Assembly: GCA_965369605.1 (NCBI GenBank)
Contig: CBDURE010000193.1
Span: forward strand, 1 to 5,079
Direction: 5' to 3'
DNA from: JAGGVT01 sp965369605
Lineage (GTDB): Bacteria > JAJVIF01 > JAGGVT01
DNA: 5,079 nucleotides
Shown here piece after piece: positions 1 to 5,079 of this stretch. The notes beneath the pieces were generated by a model. That model was not told the DNA's origin. It saw only the letters and a program-made list of their open reading frames with translations, and did not search any database. The translations under genes and the position numbers were made by a program. Numbering within the stretch: position 1 is the stretch's first letter; each line of letters starts with the position of its first letter.

Positions 1-1
1 G

Positions 2-1168
2 ACAAGCGAGATTTTCAGCGATGATGTAATCGTGCATGGCTGGATTAAGCCCGGAATCAGAATAACCCCCACTGATGTAACCAGCACTGACATGTTGTGG
101 TGTGTTAATACTCGAATTGCAACAACATCAGATGGGCTAATTCATATTGTTGCGGACAATTATTATGGAACAGCCACACCGACGTATTCCAACCTGGAAT
201 ATTACAAATGCGATTCGAGTGGAACCATTCTATTCGAAACAGTTATTTATGACAGTTATTCTAGCGATCCCGGTATTGTCACGAATGGCATGGATGTGTA
301 TGTTTTTTACTCAATAGGTGAGGGATTGAATTATCGAAAAGATACCGGGAGTGGATTTGAACCGGTAGTATTTGCATTAGGCCGCGAGTGGGGTAAAACC
401 CTGGATTATGCATCCTATGCCGTTAATCCGGATGGCGATGTTCTTGTTATGATGTCTGAATACGGCGGTGAGGATTCATCACAAACGGTTCCGAATACCG
501 CTTATGTTTCGTATGCAATTGATGAAGGAAGTGGTTTTTCGCCGAAAGCCACAGTCGCCACTCCTGACAGGTGGTTCACCTGGGAATATCCCGGCAATGG
601 TTCGGGATGCGGGATTACTGTTTGCGCAACAGCCGATTCAACTGGTGTATTCCACATGGCGTGGGATGGCTTGCTTGCCTTTGGGAATATGAACAGGCAG
701 ATTTGGTATGCTTTCTATGATGGTGCGCTTAGTTCCAATAGTGATATTGCCACAACTGGTTCTTCTGAGTTTTTCCCTCTCCTGCGCGTTGATGGCGATG
801 ATAATGTCTATTGCGGATACAGAACATACTCAAGTAACTACATGGCGATTAAACAATCTGCAAATACAACTTTTGACACTCCTTTTCTCGTTGCCTCCAG
901 TGCAAAGCAGTTAAGTTACGACATCCACCCGGTTAGCGGTGAGATTATGTATATTTACGAAGTGTCCTCTCGTAATTGGAGCAAGATTTTCAACACTTCG
1001 GATACACCGGCAGACATGCTTAACGCGTTTGCTTTCAGGGGTGATGATACGGTTGATGCCGATCAACGCTGGCCCAATCTGACTCACAGCCCGGATGGAC
1101 ACTGGTATCTGATTTGGGAGGATTATCGTGACGGTAACAGGGCAATGTTTTTCGAGATGTATTATTAA
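2..1168 (+). CDS. BNR/sialidase-like beta-propeller protein, 5' partial
   Basis: The frame is open from base 2 with no stop before the GTG at 32, and the upstream residues (TSEIFSDDVIV) read as normal protein. The gene therefore most likely starts outside the window, and GTG 32 is only the first in-window candidate. No Shine-Dalgarno site precedes it. About 388 residues are visible, ending at TAA 1166-1168. The protein is made of repeated short beta-strand units with alternating aromatic and Asp/Gly turns, for example DGLIHIVAD, NPDGDVLVMMSE, DSTGVFHMAWDG, DGDDNVYCGYR and SPDGHWYLIWEDYRDGN. These resemble Asp-box/BNR-type blades of six-bladed propellers, and the pattern suggests five or six blades. 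I see no sialidase catalytic set, so enzyme activity is not supported. It is probably an exported binding or structural protein, but any signal peptide would lie upstream. It is convergent with the next gene. GC is about 50% in the lines I counted, higher than in the propeller genes to the right. Confidence 0.8.
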   Translation, partial: TSEIFSDDVIVHGWIKPGIRITPTDVTSTDMLWCVNTRIATTSDGLIHIVADNYYGTATPTYSNLEYYKCDSSGTILFETVIYDSYSSDPGIVTNGMDVYVFYSIGEGLNYRKDTGSGFEPVVFALGREWGKTLDYASYAVNPDGDVLVMMSEYGGEDSSQTVPNTAYVSYAIDEGSGFSPKATVATPDRWFTWEYPGNGSGCGITVCATADSTGVFHMAWDGLLAFGNMNRQIWYAFYDGALSSNSDIATTGSSEFFPLLRVDGDDNVYCGYRTYSSNYMAIKQSANTTFDTPFLVASSAKQLSYDIHPVSGEIMYIYEVSSRNWSKIFNTSDTPADMLNAFAFRGDDTVDADQRWPNLTHSPDGHWYLIWEDYRDGNRAMFFEMYY

Positions 1169-1198
1169 AGCTGTTTATTTAAATAGAATTAATTGTAA

Positions 1199-1218
1199 CC
1201 CGGCATCCCTTTGCCGGG
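1199..1218. terminator. GC-rich hairpin in convergent gap, possible terminator
   Basis: A perfect 7-bp stem (CCCGGCA/TGCCGGG) with a 6-nt loop starts 31 bases after the stop codon of the plus-strand propeller gene. It is followed by AAAA on the plus strand rather than a T run, so it is not a textbook intrinsic terminator in either direction. Its position between two convergent 3' ends fits a transcript end or a transcript-stabilising hairpin. Confidence 0.4.
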
Positions 1219-1231
1219 AAAACACGAGAAT

Positions 1232-1251
1232 AAAGGGGACAGCGCCCTTTT
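1232..1251 (+). repeat. Degenerate copy of the A-GGGG/CCCC-T palindrome
   Basis: AAAGGGGAC, then AGC, then GCCCTTTT: a 6-bp stem (AAAGGG/CCCTTT) with a 7-nt loop. It matches the minus-strand reading of the palindromes at 3097-3119 and 4940-4962 (GGGGAC then CCC and T run) but has a shorter stem and a changed loop. It lies 3' of the plus-strand gene and reads GGGGAC in that gene's direction, just as the 4940-4962 copy does for the TPR gene. The CCCTTTT end could give weak termination. Short GGGGAC-x-CCCC palindromes like this occur dispersed in many bacterial genomes, some near REP-associated tyrosine transposases. I recall that association as general knowledge; no such transposase is in this window. 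Confidence 0.55.
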
Positions 1252-1375
1252 GTATCGCTGATTATACCTGCTATTCACAATGACCTCCATGACGACCCTT
1301 GAAATCGCATTCTGTTGCACAAGGCATCCTTAATAATCGAACAGTGCATTTTATCATGGATTTTGATTGTTGCCA

Positions 1376-2548
1376 CTATTGCACATCGACGGAAAGTATC
1401 ACTGCGATATCACATTCGCCCTGGTAGTTGTCGGTTACACGCAAATTGACGGCGCCTTCGTAATCGGCGGTGTATTCGTGGGTTGGATTGGAGGGCGTGC
1501 CGGTGTAGGCGTCGTCGATCGGTTCGTCGAAAACCTTGTCGCCGTCGAAATCCCAGTGGAACGTGAGAGTGTCGCCGTCATCGTCGTATGTGCCGGACGC
1601 GTCAAACTCAACCGCCACGGGCGACGGGCCGGTGTGCGGTCGCGGCGTGATGACGAGGAGGTCGCAGACGGGGTCGTGGTGAAGATCGAATTTAGTTAAA
1701 ACCTCACCCTGTGCAGAAGGATGAAGAGTGTAAAAATCACCATTCCAGTCTATATAATATTCTGATGTTCCTTTACAATTTGGATCGTAATTTATAACAT
1801 ATGTGTATATTAATTCATTTTCAGGAGATCTTTTCTTTAGAAAGCTCCCTTCAGGATATTTCCATATATCCATATATATATAACCATGCATGTCTTTAAT
1901 ATTCCGACTGTTTTCGCCGGTTGGTGAGATAAATTCGTAATTATAACGTTCTTGGTCATTTGGCTCTCCGGAAAATAACAATTGTGGTGACGACATGGAT
2001 CCATCAAGATTATATTCAACAAGGTACCTTTTGATATCATACATTGATGACAAATCATAAATGCACCAAAACCCTCCATTTTCTGATCTCCAAATGAAAG
2101 CTACATGTGCATGCGGTAAAGGAACGGTTTCTGTGAATAATATTTCAAGATCAGAACTTAAAAGCGTCAATCTTGTGTCAATTGCAAGCAATACTTCCCC
2201 TGTGTGAGCGATAGAAATATGTGATGGCATTGGAATAGAAAAAACTCTTAGATCAATAGCACCAATTAGCGTTCCATCCAATGAGTATTTGGCTAAACGT
2301 TCTGTAGTTTCAGCATAATCAGCGATAACAAATCCACCATCAGGAGATAATGCGCTTGGACCCGGTGGGGGACACATATCCCAGTTAAGCCATTTCTGTG
2401 ATAATTCTCCTGGTTGTTCACCCCAAGGGATTGTGAATAGTTCTTCTGATGTATATACATTTTGGGCATAAGATACGCCTGACACATAAAATAATGGTAA
2501 TAGTGCCAAAGCAATTATGATGTAAAATCGATTGCATAATTTTTTCAT
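1376..2548 (-). CDS. Secreted NHL/TolB-like propeller protein with C-terminal PKD domain
   Basis: 390 residues. Residues 1-28 are a Sec signal peptide: a KK start, a hydrophobic core around IIIALALLPLF, and a VSYA/QN cleavage site. There is no lipobox, so it is probably not a lipoprotein. Residues about 30-290 form a propeller-like region. It opens with IPWGEQPGELS and GPSALSPDGGFVIADY, resembling NHL or TolB-type six-bladed propellers whose first blade pairs the signal strand with a 'GP-S-SPDG' turn. Residues 291-390 are one PKD-type Ig-like domain (SPVAVEFDASGTYDDDGD, FHWDFDGDKVFDEP, HEYTADYEGAVNLRVTDN). It has Cys at residue 295 and again in GECD near the end, which could form a disulfide. 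The ATG start is supported by AAGGAG 7 nt upstream, overlapping the stop of the NlpC/P60-like ORF, so the two are probably co-translated. The N-terminal part is AT-rich while the PKD part is about 63% GC. No sortase, PEP-CTERM or type IX sorting tail is visible. Confidence 0.88.
   Translation of the reverse strand: MKKLCNRFYIIIALALLPLFYVSGVSYAQNVYTSEELFTIPWGEQPGELSQKWLNWDMCPPPGPSALSPDGGFVIADYAETTERLAKYSLDGTLIGAIDLRVFSIPMPSHISIAHTGEVLLAIDTRLTLLSSDLEILFTETVPLPHAHVAFIWRSENGGFWCIYDLSSMYDIKRYLVEYNLDGSMSSPQLLFSGEPNDQERYNYEFISPTGENSRNIKDMHGYIYMDIWKYPEGSFLKKRSPENELIYTYVINYDPNCKGTSEYYIDWNGDFYTLHPSAQGEVLTKFDLHHDPVCDLLVITPRPHTGPSPVAVEFDASGTYDDDGDTLTFHWDFDGDKVFDEPIDDAYTGTPSNPTHEYTADYEGAVNLRVTDNYQGECDIAVILSVDVQ
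1382..1680 (-). repeat. PKD module, copy 1 of a 299-bp duplication
   Basis: This stretch aligns without gaps to 3305-3603. I count four mismatches: 1622/3545, 1661/3584, 1663/3586 and 1669/3592. One is synonymous (Ser codon); the other three give Asp/Asn and Val/Ile changes near the domain's N-terminal edge. Similarity starts at the His-Asp-Pro before the PKD domain and ends at the last codon before the stop, so the duplicated unit is a protein domain, not a whole gene. By hand count 151 of 240 bases in 1441-1680 are G or C, against 16 of 60 in 1741-1800 of the same gene. Confidence 0.95.
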
Positions 2549-2554
2549 TCTCTA

Positions 2555-2562
2555 TCTCCTTA
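2555..2562 (-). promoter_or_regulatory. Shine-Dalgarno overlapping upstream stop codon
   Basis: On the minus strand TAAGGAGA contains the stop codon of the NlpC/P60-like ORF and a strong AAGGAG site, 7 nt from the ATG at 2546-2548. It fixes the start of the propeller-PKD gene and suggests translational coupling. The same arrangement occurs in the second unit at 4713-4722. Confidence 0.8.
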
Positions 2563-3093
2563 CGGACAATTATTAAACACTTCATTTTCGTTCCATCGAC
2601 GAACAAAATGCCAATGATTTAGATCACTTGATAGTTTACCAGAAACAGCAAGTTCGCGAGTGTGGAGACCAACATGACCTGTTCCATATTCAGGATGATC
2701 CTCATTTGATGTACCCCAAGATAACCATATCATAGCAGTATAAATAGTTACTTCTGGATTATCGGGATCAATTCTTGTACTTGCCATACGATCAAAAATG
2801 CCAACATGCGATGTATCTCCCCATACTATTAAATCGCCAGCTTGAAGATCACTAAAAGGAATACAATTAGCTCCTACAGCATCACCCCATAATCGTCCTT
2901 GTGTTCTTAATTCATCCGCAGTAAAATGTGGAATAGGGTAATTTCCCTGATCATCCTTTCTTCCTAATCTCCTTATAACCTGGGTTAAATAACCGCAACA
3001 ATCAACAGTTCCTCCAGCATCACTATGTGGGTTAAGAGTCCCCCCCGGATTTTTATAATAATCGCCACTATATATATCTGCAACAATAGTCAT
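2560..3093 (-). CDS. NlpC/P60-like (papain-fold) domain protein, possibly 5' truncated
   Basis: 177 residues from the ATG at 3091-3093. The motif order fits the NlpC/P60 superfamily of cysteine peptidases/amidases: GGTVDCCGYLTQVIRRLG (candidate nucleophile Cys32, in place of the usual D-C-S/T-G), then DLQAGDLIVWG and SHVGIF (candidate His96). A third polar residue is not certain. Typical members cleave peptidoglycan stem peptides; some act on other amide bonds. The 75 residues after the His motif, including NEDHPEYGTGHVGLH and NHWHFVRRW, I cannot assign. There is no signal peptide. The ATG sits just beside the palindrome at 3097-3119, whose sequence supplies an in-frame TGA four codons upstream, and no Shine-Dalgarno site lies at proper spacing. 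The ORF may thus be the tail of a longer, once-secreted protein cut at the palindrome, or a domain without its own export signal. GC in a counted line is 33%. Its stop overlaps the next gene's ribosome binding site. Confidence 0.7.
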   Translation of the reverse strand: MTIVADIYSGDYYKNPGGTLNPHSDAGGTVDCCGYLTQVIRRLGRKDDQGNYPIPHFTADELRTQGRLWGDAVGANCIPFSDLQAGDLIVWGDTSHVGIFDRMASTRIDPDNPEVTIYTAMIWLSWGTSNEDHPEYGTGHVGLHTRELAVSGKLSSDLNHWHFVRRWNENEVFNNCP

Positions 3094-3096
3094 ATA

Positions 3097-3119
3097 AAAA
3101 AGGGGTCAGTCCCCTTTTT
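3097..3119 (-). repeat. 23-bp palindrome, intact copy
   Basis: AAAAAGGGG, a 5-nt TCAGT loop and CCCCTTTTT on the plus strand form a perfect 9-bp stem. The 23 bases are identical to 4940-4962, in the same orientation. It ends 3 bases before the start codon of the NlpC/P60-like ORF and introduces that ORF's upstream in-frame stop. A G:C stem flanked by A5 and T5 could act as a bidirectional intrinsic terminator, which would insulate the two units. As a dispersed element it could be a REP/MITE-type repeat, but no mobilising enzyme is present here. Confidence 0.85.
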
Positions 3120-3298
3120 AGATGCCCTTTATTACTGCCTATACAGGCATCATTTACATTTCCAAATGGTATGTCGAATGGCATCTTGACGTTTTTGTCC
3201 TCAAGATCAATCGTCAGATTATGGTGAATTTGATCTGGCATCCTGCTTACTATTATACAACCGAATCTATTTAACAACAGCGAGGATTCAAGATTCAG
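3120..3298. other. 179-bp intergenic gap, nothing identified
   Basis: Between the end of the upstream propeller-PKD gene and the palindrome. It holds a 7-bp inverted repeat (ATCTTGA at 3183-3189 and TCAAGAT at 3201-3207, 11-nt loop) without a T run. On the minus strand the frame of the propeller-PKD gene stays open after its TAA as far as the palindrome, but the product is not recognisable and no start signal is visible. On the minus strand a TATAAT lies at 3252-3257 without a good -35 box. Confidence 0.5.
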
Positions 3299-4705
3299 TT
3301 ACTCCACATCGACGGAAAGTATCACTGCGATATCACATTCGCCCTGGTAGTTGTCGGTTACACGCAAATTGACGGCGCCTTCGTAATCGGCGGTGTATTC
3401 GTGGGTTGGATTGGAGGGCGTGCCGGTGTAGGCGTCGTCGATCGGTTCGTCGAAAACCTTGTCGCCGTCGAAATCCCAGTGGAACGTGAGAGTGTCGCCG
3501 TCATCGTCGTATGTGCCGGACGCGTCAAACTCAACCGCCACGGGGGACGGGCCGGTGTGCGGTCGCGGCGTGATGACGAGGAGATTGCAGATGGGGTCGT
3601 GGTTGCCGGGTGATGTTACGATTATATTTCCTGTTAGATATTGTGTTAAGTATAAAGTTCTTCCATCAGGTGAAACATCAAAGAAACCAAACGGTGATGT
3701 TGCTTCAGGGATTTCATAAACCTCATATTCATTAGTGATAGTGTTTACCCTTACTACATAACGCTTATTACTTGCACACCATAGTATATCAGCATTAGCA
3801 GCTTTCTGAACGAAATTTAAACGTATTGGAGTACTAGCAATGGGATATAGAAATGTCAATTCAAATTCTGTTTTGTTATCTGCAGTATCAAGTATTCTAA
3901 GCGAGTGAGTAAGATTGTCAAAGTATGAATTTGGAATGGCAAAATACCTGCCATCCGTGGACCATTCACAACCTTTTGTTGGCATTGACCGGAAATTGTG
4001 GTTGCCTCCAAAAGTAAATCCAACTTCTTGAAGTGATGTTGCATCAAACACATCTATGAAAGAACCCTCAGATTCAGCGTATGAAAGCTCCCATTCATGT
4101 GAAACAAGTACATTACCACTATAATTAGAATACAATACATCCATTGGTAATACAGAAGTATTTACTGTGTTAGATTGCGAAAAGCTGCTGGCATCAATCT
4201 TAGTAAGGAATCCTGAATTCTTATAATCCAGAACAGCTTCATCCCTGCTACAGAACTCATTAGGAATCGGATAGGTTTCATGTATCGCCCAAATCCAATC
4301 ACCATTAGCATCTAGTGTAAACCCCACAATATCCCCATTAATGTCGATGGCGGTAGTTTGACTATTTAATAAATTGATGCGAACCAATTGTGAAAAGGGC
4401 CACTGTGTTGATGTCGAGTAGAGATAAGTTTCACTGGGACTTAGTGCCATTAATCCAGGTGCAACGACATCGAATTGCCGTATCTCCTGCATCGTTGCAA
4501 CATCTATCTCTAGAATTTCATTATCCTCGAAGTATGAAATGTATAGTTTGTCACCTGTATGGTTTAAAATGGCCTGTACACAGGTGGATTCTGAGAATTG
4601 ATATTCAGCAGCAAATACATTATATGGTTCAACCATTACAATCATCAATATAGTAAACAGGAATACTATGATGGTTAACTTGATTTTTTTAATTGTTGTT
4701 TTCAT
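3299..4705 (-). CDS. Secreted YVTN-like propeller protein with C-terminal PKD domain
   Basis: 468 residues from the ATG at 4703-4705. A longer reading from TTG 4735 is possible, but an AAGGA site 8 nt before this ATG and the signal peptide that begins there support the shorter form. Residues 1-32 are a Sec signal: lysine-rich MKTTIKKIKL, core TIIVFLFTILMIVMV, cleavage near NVFA/AE. Residues about 36-365 are a beta-propeller of surface-antigen/YncE (YVTN) style, with repeated blade turns such as NHTGDKLYISYFEDNEILEID, LSPSETYLYST, DANGDWIWAI, STDGRYFAIPN and VSPDGRTLYLTQYLTGNIIV. Seven blades are plausible but were not counted rigorously. Residues 369-468 are a PKD domain nearly identical to that of the 1376-2548 gene, with Cys near each end (ICNLLV, GECD). 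It is probably exported and surface or extracellular, with the propeller as the binding head. The propeller part is about 37% GC in a counted line and the PKD part about 63%, indicating domain fusion. It is probably co-transcribed with the small ORF upstream. Confidence 0.88.
   Translation of the reverse strand: MKTTIKKIKLTIIVFLFTILMIVMVEPYNVFAAEYQFSESTCVQAILNHTGDKLYISYFEDNEILEIDVATMQEIRQFDVVAPGLMALSPSETYLYSTSTQWPFSQLVRINLLNSQTTAIDINGDIVGFTLDANGDWIWAIHETYPIPNEFCSRDEAVLDYKNSGFLTKIDASSFSQSNTVNTSVLPMDVLYSNYSGNVLVSHEWELSYAESEGSFIDVFDATSLQEVGFTFGGNHNFRSMPTKGCEWSTDGRYFAIPNSYFDNLTHSLRILDTADNKTEFELTFLYPIASTPIRLNFVQKAANADILWCASNKRYVVRVNTITNEYEVYEIPEATSPFGFFDVSPDGRTLYLTQYLTGNIIVTSPGNHDPICNLLVITPRPHTGPSPVAVEFDASGTYDDDGDTLTFHWDFDGDKVFDEPIDDAYTGTPSNPTHEYTADYEGAVNLRVTDNYQGECDIAVILSVDVE
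3305..3603 (-). repeat. PKD module, copy 2 of a 299-bp duplication
   Basis: Direct repeat of 1382-1680 at an offset of 1923 bases, with no gaps and four mismatches by hand alignment. The first base outside on each side already differs (1381/3304 and 1681/3604). The edges lie at the protein domain limits, with unrelated propeller sequence on one side and unrelated intergenic DNA on the other. Confidence 0.95.
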
Positions 4706-4712
4706 TAGCTTG

Positions 4713-4722
4713 TTCCTTTTTA
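4713..4722 (-). promoter_or_regulatory. Shine-Dalgarno overlapping upstream stop codon
   Basis: On the minus strand the stop TAA (4720-4722) of the small upstream ORF runs into AAAAGGAA. AAGGA (4714-4718) lies 8 nt from the ATG at 4703-4705. It selects that ATG over the upstream TTG and suggests coupling of the two reading frames, as at 2555-2562. Confidence 0.7.
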
Positions 4723-4971
4723 TATATGATCCCAAACAATGAAATAATCACCAGTTGGGTTAACCCATGAGATATTATGTATTTTTAAAGTAAAACGATA
4801 ATTTCCCCAGATTGCCGCAGCATCACAAGCTGGGTGTAAATTGTGGCAACCATTCTCTTCGTCTCCACTACCATGTAGCGCTTCATTTGCTTTCACAAGA
4901 GCATTTTCCATCCACGCAATCACTGCTGGATCATTTGCGAAAAAGGGGTCAGTCCCCTTTTTACTCCTCAA
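4720..4971 (-). CDS. Small orphan ORF, likely a C-terminal fragment cut at the palindrome
   Basis: The open frame spans 83 codons from TTG 4969-4971, but its first residues (KKGTDPFF) are the palindrome read as protein and are probably not native. An internal ATG at 4909-4911 would give 63 residues; neither start has a Shine-Dalgarno site. The protein-like part begins around NDPAVIAWMENALVKANEALHG, a likely helix. It continues through a Cys/His-rich stretch (GCHNLHPACDAAAIWGNYRF) to a strand-rich end (ISWVNPTGDYFIVWDHI). I do not recognise the family. The sharp C-terminus and good hydrophobic patterning suggest the tail of a real domain whose N-terminal part was lost at, or replaced by, the palindrome. 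It sits directly upstream of the YVTN-like propeller gene and its stop overlaps that gene's ribosome binding site, the same place that the NlpC/P60-like ORF takes in the neighbouring unit. GC in counted lines is 45-48%. It may be a pseudogene. Confidence 0.45.
   Translation of the reverse strand: MRSKKGTDPFFANDPAVIAWMENALVKANEALHGSGDEENGCHNLHPACDAAAIWGNYRFTLKIHNISWVNPTGDYFIVWDHI
4940..4962 (-). repeat. 23-bp palindrome, intact copy
   Basis: Identical to 3097-3119: a 9-bp A5G4/C4T5 stem with a TCAGT loop on the plus strand. It overlaps the last two bases of the TPR gene's TAA (4961-4963), so it lies immediately 3' of that gene and could be its transcription terminator: on the minus strand the stem ends in TTTTT. 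It also occupies the 5' end of the small ORF that follows. Confidence 0.85.
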
Positions 4972-5079
4972 CCTCCATTGTTACCTGAAGCGATTCAATG
5001 AACGTGTTCAGCGCGTTGTCATATTCGCCGAGTTTGCGATAGATAGTGGCAAGCTCATTGAGAGTAACAACCTCCTCCG
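4961..5079 (-). CDS. TPR-repeat protein, C-terminal end only
   Basis: Reading the minus strand from the right edge gives 38 residues and a TAA at 4961-4963. The stretch LNELATIYRKLGEYDNALNT followed by FIESLQV fits one tetratricopeptide repeat (helix A with Leu-Ala-Tyr-Gly spacing, helix B with Ala and the FIESL pattern), close to the kinesin-light-chain style 'LA-IY--LGEYD-AL' units. A short acidic tail (VTMEVEE) follows. TPRs mediate protein-protein contacts; the remaining domains are outside the window, so no specific role can be given. GC is 47% in a counted line. The stop codon falls in the first bases of the palindrome. Either the palindrome sits just after the natural end, or its insertion supplied the stop and trimmed the protein. 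The 117 bases of complete codons are too few to decide. Confidence 0.8.
   Translation of the reverse strand, partial: EEVVTLNELATIYRKLGEYDNALNTFIESLQVTMEVEE

Noticed and set aside
32..1168. GTG at 32 as the true start of the left gene
   Set aside because: The frame is open to the window edge, upstream residues look coding and no ribosome site or signal peptide follows.
1367..1699. Plus-strand ORF of 110 codons opposite the PKD module, and a similar one at 3401-3613
   Set aside because: These are antisense frames kept open by the GC-rich codons of the PKD module. They appear twice only because the module is duplicated, and neither has a ribosome binding site.
3183..3207. 7-bp inverted repeat as a terminator
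   Set aside because: AT-rich stem, 11-nt loop and no T run after it; expected by chance.
3122..3274. Plus-strand ORF of 50 codons after the palindrome
   Set aside because: An ATG and stop are present, but there is no ribosome site, no recognisable motif and the gene would be alone against the strand of its neighbours.
3068..3277. Minus-strand ORF of 69 codons
   Set aside because: It starts at a TTG inside a frame continuing from the propeller-PKD gene, has no Shine-Dalgarno site, runs through the palindrome and overlaps the NlpC/P60-like ORF in another frame. Product not recognisable.
3252..3280. Minus-strand promoter with TATAAT at 3252-3257
   Set aside because: The -10 match is perfect, but the best -35 resemblance (TTGTTA) has only 14-nt spacing. 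The 17-nt position reads CTGTTG, and the palindrome hairpin would lie between it and the NlpC/P60-like ORF.
4703..4735. TTG at 4735 as start of the propeller-PKD gene
   Set aside because: It would place the AAGGA site inside the gene and put ten residues before the natural lysine-rich start of the signal peptide.
1232..4962. CRISPR-like or integron-like array from the three palindromes
   Set aside because: Only three copies, about 1.8 kb apart, one degenerate, with genes between them. There are no regular spacers, no attC-type long imperfect hairpins and no integrase in view.

Overview
The window looks like accessory DNA from an uncultured environmental bacterium. It carries secreted beta-propeller proteins, a PKD domain, an NlpC/P60-type domain, a TPR protein tail and short GGGG/CCCC palindromes. 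Purine-rich Shine-Dalgarno sites and Sec signal peptides fit a bacterium. No gene here fixes the phylum, and I see no rRNA, tRNA, CRISPR array or intact transposase.

Left part (2-1168, plus strand): the 3' portion of a gene for a BNR/sialidase-type beta-propeller protein, already open at the window edge and about 50% GC in the lines I counted. A 207-bp convergent gap follows, with a GC hairpin (1199-1218) and a degenerate palindrome (1232-1251).

Middle part (1376-4971, minus strand): two successive two-gene units. Reading in the direction of transcription, unit 1 is palindrome (4940-4962), a short orphan ORF (4720-4971), then a secreted YVTN-like propeller protein ending in a PKD domain (3299-4705). 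Unit 2 is palindrome (3097-3119), an NlpC/P60-like ORF (2560-3093), then a secreted NHL/TolB-like propeller protein ending in an almost identical PKD domain (1376-2548). In both units the stop codon of the first ORF overlaps the ribosome binding site of the propeller gene. The propeller halves are unrelated in sequence and AT-rich. The PKD module is about 63% GC and matches at 295 of 299 bases by hand alignment.

Right edge (4961-5079, minus strand): the C-terminal 38 residues of a TPR protein, whose stop codon falls in the first bases of the palindrome.

The main interest is this mosaic: a GC-rich PKD cassette copied as an exact domain onto two different propellers, inside units of similar length (about 1.82 and 1.84 kb) bounded by the same short palindrome. 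Their joint function is unknown. The visible parts suggest exported, surface-associated recognition proteins, one of them next to a possible peptidoglycan hydrolase or amidase-like domain.
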